Assembly (NCBI GenBank): GCA_964621345.1 | Contig: CAZUON010000003.1 | Coordinates: forward strand, 1 to 64,000 | Direction of reading: 5' to 3' | DNA: 64,000 nt | Source: Glaciecola sp964621345 | Lineage (GTDB): Bacteria > Pseudomonadota > Gammaproteobacteria > Enterobacterales > Alteromonadaceae | Part shown: positions 16,403 to 24,956 of the stretch, piece by piece | Numbering within the stretch: position 1 is the first letter of the stretch | Layout of the letters: each line of letters starts with the position of its first letter | Translations under genes and position numbers: made by a program | Notes under the pieces: generated by a model | Databases searched by the model: none | What the model was told of the DNA's origin: nothing | What the model saw: the letters and a program-made list of their open reading frames with translations, nothing else

Positions 16403-17689
16403 TTACTTAAGTAGCAACGCGCTGATGCTTCTTATGCCAATACCAGTGCCACCACTTGGCATTACATCACTGCCGTCTCTGTTATATGCGGCAGCAAGGT
16501 CTACATGTAACCATCCTTTGCCATCTTCGCGAACAAAGCGAGATAAGAAGCCAGCTGCATTTGATGCGCCGCCTGCTCCACCACCCTTTTTCGGATTACT
16601 GTTTGCAGTATCTGCAAATGGAGAAGGACATTTACTGCGATGCAGTGGTGTTAATGGAAGTGCCCAGTGGGGCTCGTTTACCGTTTCGCTCAAACTTAAA
16701 AACTCATCTCTAAGTGCGCTATCCATACTAAACAGTGCATTATAATCGCGCCCTAGCGCCATAACAGCGGCTCCTGTTAATGTTGCTGCATCAAGAATAA
16801 TACTCGCGCCTGATTCTGTTGCCGCCATTAAGCCATCGGCTAAAACCAAACGACCTTCAGCGTCGGTGTTAACGATTTCAACCGTTGTACCATTTTTATA
16901 GGTAATAATATCGCCAAGCTTATAAGCATGACCGCTTACGAGGTTTTCAGCGCAGCATAAAAAGAGTTTGATACGTTTTTTAACACCTTGCATAATCGCT
17001 AAGCCTAGCGCTGCAGTCACGGTTGCGGCGCCGCCCATATCGCATTTCATATCAAGCATTCCTTCGCTTGTTTTCATGCTATAACCACCACTGTCAAAGG
17101 TGATCCCCTTACCGACTAATGCAACATCGATATCGGCGTCTTTATTGCCTGTAGGATTATAGTCAATTTCTAACATGACTGGTGGACGTACGCTACCCCG
17201 CCCGACCTCATATATCCCATGCCAACCACTTTGTTGAAGTGCCTCACCGACTATCGTATTTACGCTGACATGGTCAGAGGCTAAACTGCTGATCCAATCC
17301 ATTGCTTGAGCGGCCAACGACTCTGGACTTAATACTTCTGGGCTTTGATTCACAATATCTCGTGCAAAAGAAAAGGCTTGGTACATATTTTCAAGCTCTG
17401 CGCTGTCTTCGTTGTCGGCCCACTGCACTCTCGCATTTGATTTTGGACCGCCAAAGCTGCTTGCAAAAGCCCATTGTTGCTCTAAGCCCCACTGCCCCAC
17501 TAAACTTATGTCGCAGTTGACCATGGAGAATAAACGCCGAGCACAAACCCTTAGGGTACGAAGACTGTCTTCTTCATTTTTAAGATGAATCGTCGCCCCT
17601 GCGCCTGAACCGTCCCACACAACCGGGAGGGAGGCTTGTATGTAGCTCGGTAAGGTATCTTGACTCAGTTTCAGTTCAAATGTGGACAT
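16403..17689 (-). CDS. pepB: aminopeptidase PepB (M17 leucyl aminopeptidase family)
   Basis: Cytosolic two-metal aminopeptidase. Metal and catalytic motifs: GKGITFDSGGYSMK with Lys and Asp ligands near residue 193, DMGGAATV, and the family signature NTDAEGRL near residue 273. Length 428 matches E. coli PepB (427) better than PepA (503), and the N-terminal domain is short as in PepB. It is divergent from sfsA with a 74-bp gap. Confidence 0.93.
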   Translation of the reverse strand: MSTFELKLSQDTLPSYIQASLPVVWDGSGAGATIHLKNEEDSLRTLRVCARRLFSMVNCDISLVGQWGLEQQWAFASSFGGPKSNARVQWADNEDSAELENMYQAFSFARDIVNQSPEVLSPESLAAQAMDWISSLASDHVSVNTIVGEALQQSGWHGIYEVGRGSVRPPVMLEIDYNPTGNKDADIDVALVGKGITFDSGGYSMKTSEGMLDMKCDMGGAATVTAALGLAIMQGVKKRIKLFLCCAENLVSGHAYKLGDIITYKNGTTVEIVNTDAEGRLVLADGLMAATESGASIILDAATLTGAAVMALGRDYNALFSMDSALRDEFLSLSETVNEPHWALPLTPLHRSKCPSPFADTANSNPKKGGGAGGASNAAGFLSRFVREDGKGWLHVDLAAAYNRDGSDVMPSGGTGIGIRSISALLLK

Positions 17690-17763
17690 CGTAGCTCCTA
17701 AAAAAGTCGTTAAAATTAATGCTAATATTAAACATTAGTGTGTTTTGGCAAGGATAATAACAA

Positions 17764-18459
17764 ATGTATCGATTTACATCTTCGTTAATTCGAGGGCGGC
17801 TGGTCAAACGCTACAAACGCTTTTTAGCCGATGTCATACTCGACAGCGGCGAACAAATCACAGTTCATTGCCCAAACACTGGCGCAATGACAGGCTGCGA
17901 CCTTGTTGACTCTGTTGTCTTTTTGAGTAAAAGCGATAACCCAAAACGAAAATACGCTTTTACTTGGGAATACTCTACCGACGCAAATGGTCACCGAATT
18001 GGCATCAATACCGCCAACGCAAACAGAGTAGTAAAAGACGCCCTTCTTAACAAACGTATTCCCGAGTTAAGCCATTATGCGACTGTATTGCCAGAACAAG
18101 CTTATGGCGATAGCCGTATCGATTTTATGTTAAGCGAGGACGGCGCACCCGATGCTTACCTCGAGGTAAAGTCGGTGACCTTAGCAAAAGAGCAAACTGC
18201 CATGTTTCCTGATACTGTGACATCAAGAGGACGAAAACACTGCGAGACATTAGCGGATATTGCTAAAGCGGGCCACCTTGCTTTTTTATTTTTTTGTATT
18301 CAGCGCGAAGGGCTTAATAACTTTCGTATTGCAGACGAAATTGACCCAAAATATGCACAAAGCATTGAATATGCAAAAGAAAATGGGGTAACTGTGCTTG
18401 CATATAGCTGTGAAATGCAATCAACAGGTATCGAAATTGGTGAAAAAGTGACACTTTAG
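17764..18459 (+). CDS. sfsA: DNA/RNA nuclease SfsA
   Basis: SfsA family protein of 231 residues, first found as a sugar-fermentation stimulator in E. coli and now classed as a nuclease with a PD-(D/E)XK-like core. Landmarks: RGRLVKRYKRFLADV with an OB-like N-terminal domain, HCPNTGAMTGC, YGDSRIDFML, and YLEVKSVTL, whose Asp and Glu-x-Lys fit the nuclease core. It lies just upstream of dksA, the same sfsA-dksA order as E. coli. Confidence 0.94.
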   Translation: MYRFTSSLIRGRLVKRYKRFLADVILDSGEQITVHCPNTGAMTGCDLVDSVVFLSKSDNPKRKYAFTWEYSTDANGHRIGINTANANRVVKDALLNKRIPELSHYATVLPEQAYGDSRIDFMLSEDGAPDAYLEVKSVTLAKEQTAMFPDTVTSRGRKHCETLADIAKAGHLAFLFFCIQREGLNNFRIADEIDPKYAQSIEYAKENGVTVLAYSCEMQSTGIEIGEKVTL

Positions 18460-18662
18460 TAGAAAAAAAGATTGCATTTCTCAAAAAAATGACCATATTA
18501 CCGTCCTTAAATTTTTTCGGGTTTAGTCTCGAAGCCACATATTTTGTGTTTTCTTAATGACTAGCCTTGTGGACAATACATGTAGTTTAAAGAGTCGAGT
18601 GACTCACGTGCCAAAGCGGACGGCAACAGCGGTATACATGTTTTTGCGTAGGAGAATGGCTA

Positions 18663-19109
18663 ATGCCAACAGACAAATCCAAAACAATCGGGCTACTTGC
18701 CTTAGCTGAATTGTCGCCATACCAAGAAAAACCTGGCGAAGAGTACATGAACGACGCCCAACTTGGGCACTTTAAAAAACTGTTGTTTGCATGGCGTGAC
18801 CAGCTCAGACAAGAAGTCGACCGCACCGTACTGCACATGAAAGACGAAGCTGCCAACTTCCCAGATCCTGTTGACCGAGCGGCTCAAGAAGAAGAGTTTA
18901 GCTTAGAGTTGCGCACGCGTGATCGCGAACGTAAACTCATCAAAAAAATCGAAAAGACATTGAAGCGTATCGAAGAAGATGACTTTGGTTTTTGCGATTC
19001 TTGCGGCATCGAAATAGGTATTAAGCGTTTAGAAGCTCGCCCAACAGCCGACATGTGTATTGACTGCAAAACTATGGCTGAAATTAAAGAAAAGCAATTA
19101 CAAGGCTAA
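18663..19109 (+). CDS. dksA: RNA polymerase-binding transcription factor DksA
   Basis: Secondary-channel factor that works with ppGpp in the stringent response. The 148-residue protein has the N-terminal helix, the coiled-coil tip with DPVDRAAQEE (acidic tip residues), and a four-cysteine zinc finger CDSCG...CIDC. AGGAG lies 8 bp before the ATG. A perfect inverted repeat follows the gene before gluQ. The 203-bp upstream region is empty and probably holds its promoter. Confidence 0.98.
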   Translation: MPTDKSKTIGLLALAELSPYQEKPGEEYMNDAQLGHFKKLLFAWRDQLRQEVDRTVLHMKDEAANFPDPVDRAAQEEEFSLELRTRDRERKLIKKIEKTLKRIEEDDFGFCDSCGIEIGIKRLEARPTADMCIDCKTMAEIKEKQLQG

Positions 19110-19130
19110 GCGTAATTTGCTTTATTCATA

Positions 19131-19162
19131 ATGCACGCTTTTATAAAATACAAAGCGTGCAT
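19131..19162 (+). terminator. inverted repeat between dksA and gluQ
   Basis: ATGCACGCTTT (19131-19141) and AAAGCGTGCAT (19152-19162) form a perfect 11-bp stem with a 10-base AT loop, 22 bp after the dksA stop. No U tract follows, so it may be a partial terminator or an mRNA 3' stabiliser rather than a full stop before gluQ. Confidence 0.5.
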
Positions 19163-19198
19163 CCTTGAACTGAAAACCATTGGCACATCAGACATCCT

Positions 19199-20248
19199 AT
19201 GCTGCGTCAAACCTCTTCACAATCTGCTTCCAATAACAATCATCGCCCATATGTAGGTCGCTTTGCGCCTTCGCCATCCGGCCCGCTGCATTTTGGCTCC
19301 CTAGTGTGCGCCCTTGCCAGCTACTTACATGCAAAGCAAGCACGGGGGAAATGGCTAGTTAGAATCGAAGATATAGACGTTCAGCGCACCAGCAACGAGA
19401 TGATTCGTGCTATTGCTGCCTCACTTAAGGCGCATGGTATGCAATGGGATTCTAACATTGAGCAAGATACATTTATGCTCCGTAGCGACAATAGCCAACT
19501 GGTTCGCGCTATCGATGAAGATATCAGAACGGACTATCCCGGCCTGAGCTTCCAAAGCCAGCGCTATGGCCTTTACGAAGCCAAATTAGCACAGTTACAA
19601 GCAAGCAACAGTATTTATGCCTGCAAGTGCAGCCGCAAAGAAATAGGCGCACGCGCGCCCTATTACGACCGCCACTGTCGTGGTTTAAACCTTCCCTTCA
19701 AAGAGTATGCGATACGTTGGAAAAATGATCTTGCCCGTGGAAGTTTTGATGATCTGCATGTAGGTACCCAATACGTCAACGAGCGCATGACAAAAGAAGA
19801 CCCAGTGCTGAAACGAGCTGATGGCATGTATGCCTACCATTTAGCCGTCGTCGCAGACGATATTGAACAGGGGGTTACGCATATTGTGAGGGGCTCTGAC
19901 TTAATCGACACTAGCCCTATACAAATCAGTTTATTTGAAGCCCTTGGGGCGCAAGCACCTGATTACTTTCATATTCCCGTAGCATCCCATGAGCCGGGAC
20001 AAAAATTATCAAAACAAAACTTAGCGCCTGCCATCGATAATACAAAGGCTCTAGACAACCTAAAGAGTTCTTTGGCATTTTTAGGAATGCAGCAAAAAGA
20101 TTATTCCCATATCACTCAAATAGATACTCTTTTGGAATGGGCAATCGCCCATTGGCATCCGCAATTGCTGTCATCACAAACAGAAATTCTGGTTTTACGC
20201 ACAAATGGCGTATACTGCGTCAAAAAGTCAGCGCAAAGCAGTGAATAA
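19199..20248 (+). CDS. gluQ: glutamyl-Q tRNA(Asp) synthetase GluQ
   Basis: Truncated GluRS paralogue that attaches glutamate to queuosine in tRNA(Asp). It has the class I signature as PSGPLHFGSL, four zinc-ligand-type residues in CKCSRKE...HCRG, and a KMSKS-like QKLSKQN; the anticodon-binding domain is absent. At 349 residues it is longer than E. coli GluQ (about 300), due partly to an N-terminal Asn/Ser tail and an insertion near residue 100. It follows dksA as in many gammaproteobacteria. Its 3' end approaches the pcnB start. Confidence 0.95.
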   Translation: MLRQTSSQSASNNNHRPYVGRFAPSPSGPLHFGSLVCALASYLHAKQARGKWLVRIEDIDVQRTSNEMIRAIAASLKAHGMQWDSNIEQDTFMLRSDNSQLVRAIDEDIRTDYPGLSFQSQRYGLYEAKLAQLQASNSIYACKCSRKEIGARAPYYDRHCRGLNLPFKEYAIRWKNDLARGSFDDLHVGTQYVNERMTKEDPVLKRADGMYAYHLAVVADDIEQGVTHIVRGSDLIDTSPIQISLFEALGAQAPDYFHIPVASHEPGQKLSKQNLAPAIDNTKALDNLKSSLAFLGMQQKDYSHITQIDTLLEWAIAHWHPQLLSSQTEILVLRTNGVYCVKKSAQSSE

Positions 20249-20264
20249 AGGTAATATCCCATCC

Positions 20265-21587
20265 ATGGTAAGTAGCACTAAAGACAAACCCTTGCGACTC
20301 GAAGCACAAGTGATTAAACGCAATGATCACCAAATGCGCTTAAGCGACTTGAGCCCTAACACGCAAAAAGTGCTACGTACGCTTACTGATAATAACTACC
20401 ATGCCTATGCGGTAGGTGGGTGCGTGAGAGATAAACTGCTCGGTTTAGAGCCAAAAGATTTTGATGTAGTTACCGATGCGACGCCTGAGCAAATTAAGGC
20501 CTGTTTTCGAAATTGTCGCCTAATTGGCAGACGCTTTCGCCTTGCGCACATCACCTTTGGCCGAGAAATCATCGAAGTCGCAACCTTCAGAGGACATCAC
20601 GTTGATGATGCAAAGGACTCACTAGCCAAACAAAATAAAGATGGGCAATTAGTTCGCGATAATATCTTTGGCAGCATTGAAGAAGACGCTGCACGTCGTG
20701 ACTTTAGTTTTAATGCGATGTACTTTGATGCTAGCAACGAAAATATTTTAGACTTTGCCGACGGCATGCACGCCATTAAAACCCTCAACATAGAGATGAT
20801 TGGCGACCCTATTACGCGCTTTAAAGAAGACCCTGTACGCATGCTACGTGCTGCGCGTTTTAGCGTAAAGCTTGGCATGACTATCGATGCAGAAATGCAC
20901 AGCATTATTCGCAGTCATGCGCACTTACTGGCAAATATTCCGCCTGCTCGATTATTTGAGGAAGTTAGCAAGCTCTTACTCTCAGGCAGAGGGCTTAAAA
21001 CCTTTGTACTGCTGCAAGAGCTAGGTATTTTCAGTATTTTGTTTCCTGCTATCGACGGCATGCTTCATGATACTCGAGGCAAAGAACAGCAACTTATTAG
21101 CAAGATGCTAAAAAATACTGATGAACGACTCGCCAACGATTTACGCATCACTCCGGCATTTTTATACGCGACAGTGCTATGGTACCCCATGGAGGAGCGT
21201 GCTCAGCAGCTAATATTTGACACCCAAATATCGCCCTTCGACGCCTCTAATATAGCGGCAGCGGAAGTCATACATCGTCAGGTTCAGCGTATTATGGTAC
21301 CAAAGAGATTTACCATTCCGGTACGCGAAATATGGACCTTACAACATCGTCTACGACGCCGCTTCGGTAAAAAGCCTTTCCAGTTATTGACTCACCCCAG
21401 GTTTAGAGCAGCTTATGACTTTTTGTTAATTAGAGGTCAAGTAGAGGGCGGTGATTTATTAGAGCTTGCCCAGTGGTGGACAGAGTTTCAAGAGGTCAAT
21501 AATGAACAGCGCTTGCAAATGGTTAAATCATTAGGGAACAATAATGGTGCGCCTCGTCGTAAAAAACGCAAGAAACCTCGCGCATGA
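20265..21587 (+). CDS. pcnB: poly(A) polymerase I PcnB
   Basis: Adds 3' poly(A) tails that target RNAs for decay. The nucleotidyltransferase core reads GGCVRDKLLG then PKDFDVVTDATP with the catalytic Asp pair; RNCRLIGRRFRLAH, EDAARRDFSFNAM and the basic C terminus RRKKRKKPRA are typical. The frame is open to an ATG at 20205 inside gluQ; I prefer the ATG at 20265, 13 bases after AAAGG, because the upstream residues do not look conserved, but a GTG at 20241 is also possible. It overlaps folK by four bases. Confidence 0.94.
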   Translation: MVSSTKDKPLRLEAQVIKRNDHQMRLSDLSPNTQKVLRTLTDNNYHAYAVGGCVRDKLLGLEPKDFDVVTDATPEQIKACFRNCRLIGRRFRLAHITFGREIIEVATFRGHHVDDAKDSLAKQNKDGQLVRDNIFGSIEEDAARRDFSFNAMYFDASNENILDFADGMHAIKTLNIEMIGDPITRFKEDPVRMLRAARFSVKLGMTIDAEMHSIIRSHAHLLANIPPARLFEEVSKLLLSGRGLKTFVLLQELGIFSILFPAIDGMLHDTRGKEQQLISKMLKNTDERLANDLRITPAFLYATVLWYPMEERAQQLIFDTQISPFDASNIAAAEVIHRQVQRIMVPKRFTIPVREIWTLQHRLRRRFGKKPFQLLTHPRFRAAYDFLLIRGQVEGGDLLELAQWWTEFQEVNNEQRLQMVKSLGNNNGAPRRKKRKKPRA

Positions 21588-22102
21588 TGTCAGACAAAGC
21601 CTATATTGGGCTAGGCAGTAATTTAGCGGCCCCTGCACAACAGTTAAAAAGCGCATTGCAAGCTCTGCATCAACATGAGCAGATATCCTTACAAAGCTGC
21701 TCTCACTTGTATCAAAGTGCACCGATGGGACCGAAAGACCAACCCGATTATGTAAACGCGGTATGTTGTTTAACCACCTCTCTTGCGCCCTTAGCTTTAT
21801 TGGATGTATTACAAGGCATAGAGCAAGATCATGGGCGCGAGCGCAAGGGCGAAAAGTGGGGGCCCCGTACACTTGATTTAGATATGTTAACGTTTAATGA
21901 TCTACGCTTGAATTCTGAACGTTTAACGCTTCCTCACTACGGCATGGCGCACCGTGAGTTTGTGTTAGTGCCTTTGTTTGAAATTGCGCCAGACTTAGTG
22001 ATGCAAGATGGCAAAAGTTTAGCGTCTTGGGTCAGTAAATGCAGTCTGAATGGTCTTAAACGCATACCAGATAAAATCGACTTTTCAAGCATTGCGGCTT
22101 AG
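21584..22102 (+). CDS. folK: HPPK, 2-amino-4-hydroxy-6-hydroxymethyldihydropteridine diphosphokinase
   Basis: Transfers pyrophosphate from ATP to 6-hydroxymethyl-dihydropterin in folate synthesis. The 172-residue protein shows GLGSNLAAP, QPDYVNAV, and the signature GPRTLDLDML with the two metal-binding Asp residues. It starts by ATGA overlap with pcnB and precedes panB by 63 bp, an order shared with E. coli (pcnB-folK-panB-panC). Confidence 0.97.
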   Translation: MMSDKAYIGLGSNLAAPAQQLKSALQALHQHEQISLQSCSHLYQSAPMGPKDQPDYVNAVCCLTTSLAPLALLDVLQGIEQDHGRERKGEKWGPRTLDLDMLTFNDLRLNSERLTLPHYGMAHREFVLVPLFEIAPDLVMQDGKSLASWVSKCSLNGLKRIPDKIDFSSIAA

Positions 22103-22165
22103 TATGCCGGCGTAATTTAACTTCTAAAATATCAATCGTAGTATCGTTCCGGAAAAGGGCTGAAC

Positions 22166-22960
22166 ATGAAAAAAGTAACCGTTTCGAGCTTGTTAAAAAT
22201 GAAGGCCGAAAAGCAAAAAATTGCAGCGCTTACCGCATATGATGCGAGTTTTGCAAAGTTGTTCGATGAACAAAACATTGATGTATTACTAATCGGGGAC
22301 TCCTTAGGCATGGTTCTAAAGGGTGAAGAAAGTACACTCGGCGTAAGTATTGATGAGCTCGCCTACCACACCCAATGTGTGCGTAACGGCGCGTCGCGCG
22401 CATTTGTTATCGCTGATATGCCCTTTATGAGCTACGCGTCTGCCCAACAAGCCTTTGAGAATGCGGCAACGCTAATGCGAGCCGGTGCGAGCATGGTCAA
22501 AGTAGAGGGCGGTGAATGGTTGCTCGATACTATAAGCGGACTGGTAGAGCGTTCTGTACCGGTATGCGGACACTTAGGCCTAACGCCGCAATCGGTCAAT
22601 GTATTGGGCGGCTTTAAAGTGCAGGGGCGCAGTGACGAACAAGCAGAAGCTTTATTGGCATCAGCCCTCGCATTGGAAAATGCCGGCGTACAACTATTGG
22701 TTCTAGAATGTGTTCCCTCGGCCCTCGCTAAGCGCATTTCAGAGCAGCTTAGTATTCCTGTGATTGGTATTGGTGCCGGCGTTGACACCGACGGTCAAAT
22801 TTTGGTGATGCACGATATGTTAGGCATTAGCGCCAATTACATGCCCAAATTTAGTAAGAATTATCTGGAGCAAACTGGGGATATAGCAAGTGCGGTTACC
22901 TGCTACATCAAAGATGTTAAAGAAGCTGCCTTCCCGAGCAGTGAACATTCGTTTAACTAA
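22166..22960 (+). CDS. panB: ketopantoate hydroxymethyltransferase PanB
   Basis: First step of pantothenate synthesis: alpha-ketoisovalerate plus methylene-THF to ketopantoate. The 264-residue barrel shows TAYDASFAKL, LLIGDSLGMVLKG (metal-binding Asp), VKVEGG, HLGLTPQS and PVIGIGAG. AAAAGGG lies 7 bp upstream of the ATG. panC follows 20 bp later. Confidence 0.98.
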   Translation: MKKVTVSSLLKMKAEKQKIAALTAYDASFAKLFDEQNIDVLLIGDSLGMVLKGEESTLGVSIDELAYHTQCVRNGASRAFVIADMPFMSYASAQQAFENAATLMRAGASMVKVEGGEWLLDTISGLVERSVPVCGHLGLTPQSVNVLGGFKVQGRSDEQAEALLASALALENAGVQLLVLECVPSALAKRISEQLSIPVIGIGAGVDTDGQILVMHDMLGISANYMPKFSKNYLEQTGDIASAVTCYIKDVKEAAFPSSEHSFN

Positions 22961-22980
22961 TAAAAACTGGTTTATTATTT

Positions 22981-23829
22981 ATGCAAGTCATTAGCAGTAT
23001 TACTGATTTACGTGAAGTACGCCGTACTTGGCAATCGGCCAAAGAAGTCATTGCCTTTGTACCAACTATGGGTAATTTACATCAAGGGCATTTGCAACTA
23101 GTAAAAGAAGCGAAAAAATCAGCGACTAAAGTCGTGGTATCTATCTTTGTTAACCCTCTACAATTTGGTCCTGACGAAGATTTAGACGCCTATCCACGCA
23201 CCCTTGAACAAGACAAAAAGGCACTACAAGACTTAGACGTAGACCTTTTATTTATGCCCACCGCAAACGATATATACTCCAGAGGCCTAGAGCAACAAAC
23301 CTTTGTTGAGGTCCCTGGTTTTTCTTATATGATTTGCGGTGCCAGCCGCCCGGGTCATTTTCGAGGCGTGGCAACGATTGTGTGTAAGTTATTTAATATG
23401 GTGCAGCCGAATCAAGCGTATTTTGGTGAAAAGGATTTTCAGCAGTTACAAGTCATCAAGGCCATGGTGACTGATTTGTCGATGAACCTGAGTATTCATG
23501 GCGTGGCCACTATGCGTGAACCCGATGGTCTGGCAATGAGTTCTCGCAACCATTACTTAAATGAAGCTCAGCGCGCCATTGCACCTAATCTCTATGCAAT
23601 CATATCGGATATGGCTTCCCAAATTAAAGCAGGGCGTCGAGATTTTTCAGTAATGATCAGCGAGGCAAAGACAGCCATTAATGAGGCTGGTCTTAAAACT
23701 GACTATATTGAAGTGCGCTCAAGTAATAGCTTGTTGCAAGTGGGTCATGAAGATAAAGAGTTGGTGATTTTAGCCGCCGCCTTTTTAGGTAAGACGCGCT
23801 TGATTGATAATATTCAAGTAGCGATTTAG
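22981..23829 (+). CDS. panC: pantothenate synthetase PanC
   Basis: ATP-dependent condensation of pantoate with beta-alanine. The 282-residue protein has the nucleotidyltransferase HxGH motif in PTMGNLHQGHLQLV, VSIFVNPLQFGP, FGEKDFQQL and the KMSKS-like SSRNHYL. The ribosome-binding site is weak, which fits coupling to panB. panD is not in the window. It is followed by a strong palindrome shared with convergent hemB. Confidence 0.98.
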   Translation: MQVISSITDLREVRRTWQSAKEVIAFVPTMGNLHQGHLQLVKEAKKSATKVVVSIFVNPLQFGPDEDLDAYPRTLEQDKKALQDLDVDLLFMPTANDIYSRGLEQQTFVEVPGFSYMICGASRPGHFRGVATIVCKLFNMVQPNQAYFGEKDFQQLQVIKAMVTDLSMNLSIHGVATMREPDGLAMSSRNHYLNEAQRAIAPNLYAIISDMASQIKAGRRDFSVMISEAKTAINEAGLKTDYIEVRSSNSLLQVGHEDKELVILAAAFLGKTRLIDNIQVAI

Positions 23830-23831
23830 AC

Positions 23832-23849
23832 GCGCCATCATGAAGGCGC
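23832..23849 (+). repeat. short GC hairpin after panC
   Basis: GCGCC (23832-23836) and GGCGC (23845-23849) form a 5-bp stem directly after the panC stop. It may support the larger palindromic terminator 20 bp downstream. Confidence 0.35.
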
Positions 23850-23869
23850 ATCGCATTGAGTCCGATGCC

Positions 23870-23891
23870 ATGGGCTTTTATAAAAGCCCAT
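23870..23891. terminator. bidirectional terminator panC/hemB
   Basis: A 22-bp perfect palindrome, arms ATGGGCTTTTA and TAAAAGCCCAT, sits between the convergent ends of panC and hemB. The internal T/A runs and GC base of the stem make it a likely terminator for both strands. Confidence 0.6.
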
Positions 23892-23901
23892 ACTAATCCA
23901 T

Positions 23902-24894
23902 TCACCTGTTCTGTAAAAGCTGCGCTGCTTGCTTGGCGAAATAAGTTAAAATGCCGTCGGCACCGGCTCGTTTAAATCCAAGCAGAGACTCTAAAATAAC
24001 CGAGTTGCGGTCGAGATAGCCCTTTTCAAAAGCCGCCTCATGCATGGCGTATTCACCACTTACCTGATACGCAAATGTAGGCACTTTTAGCTCTGATTTA
24101 CAGCGCTGTACAATGTCTAAATAAGGCATACCCGGTTTTACCATAACCATGTCGGCACCCTCTTCTAAATCGAGGGTAATTTCGTGAATAGCTTCATCGG
24201 TATTAGCGGGATCCATTTGGTAGGTCTTTTTGTCGCCACCTTTAATATTAGCCGCAGAACCGACCGCATCTCTAAATGGACCGTAGTAATTGGATGCATA
24301 TTTAGCCGCATAAGCCATGATACAAGTATCTTCCCAACCTTCGTTCTCGAGCGCAAAGCGAATCGCTCCTATACGTCCATCCATCATATCGGAGGGTGCT
24401 ACTATGTCTGCACCCGCCTCTGCATGCGATAAGGCTTGGCGCACTAGCACTTCAGTCGTTTGGTCGTTGATAACATAGCCTTGCTCATTAATAATTCCGT
24501 CTTGGCCATGAATAGTGAAAGGGTCAAGCGCAACGTCAGTAATGACCACAATAGCGTCACCAAATTTATCCTTTAAGGCCATGGTTGCCTGTTGTGCAAT
24601 CCCGTTTGGATTGAAAGCTTCGTTTGCACTTAAGTTTTTCTGGTCTTGTGGCGTCACTGGAAATATCGCGTAAGTACAAATCCCTAAGGCCAAACACTGC
24701 TCAACTTCTTTAAGTAAAAGATCAATACTCAAGCGCTCTATGCCCGGCATCGATTCTATTTGCTGGCGTTGACTGTGCCCGGGTAGTACAAACATCGGAA
24801 AGATTAAATCATTTACCGCTAACTGGTGTTCTGAAACAAGACCGCGTAATGCTGCGCTGCGACGCAGGCGGCGAAGACGAGTATGAGGAAACAT
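23902..24894 (-). CDS. hemB: delta-aminolevulinic acid dehydratase HemB
   Basis: Porphobilinogen synthase, condensing two 5-aminolevulinate molecules in heme synthesis. Motifs: FPMFVLPG, ALDPFTIHGQDG, and the Schiff-base lysine region MVMVKPGMPYLD. Length about 330. Two ATGs lie at 24900 and 24894; the AAGGA upstream overlaps the first, so 24894 is the better start. The DPFTxHG metal site lacks the cysteine cluster of zinc-dependent enzymes, suggesting a magnesium-type enzyme by family rule. It is last in the tat/diguanylate cyclase gene run. Confidence 0.96.
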   Translation of the reverse strand: MFPHTRLRRLRRSAALRGLVSEHQLAVNDLIFPMFVLPGHSQRQQIESMPGIERLSIDLLLKEVEQCLALGICTYAIFPVTPQDQKNLSANEAFNPNGIAQQATMALKDKFGDAIVVITDVALDPFTIHGQDGIINEQGYVINDQTTEVLVRQALSHAEAGADIVAPSDMMDGRIGAIRFALENEGWEDTCIMAYAAKYASNYYGPFRDAVGSAANIKGGDKKTYQMDPANTDEAIHEITLDLEEGADMVMVKPGMPYLDIVQRCKSELKVPTFAYQVSGEYAMHEAAFEKGYLDRNSVILESLLGFKRAGADGILTYFAKQAAQLLQNR

Positions 24895-24956
24895 GGGCAT
24901 CCTTATTTAATATTAGTGTTGTACTGCATTGACCTGAGTAAAGCGATTATATCTGC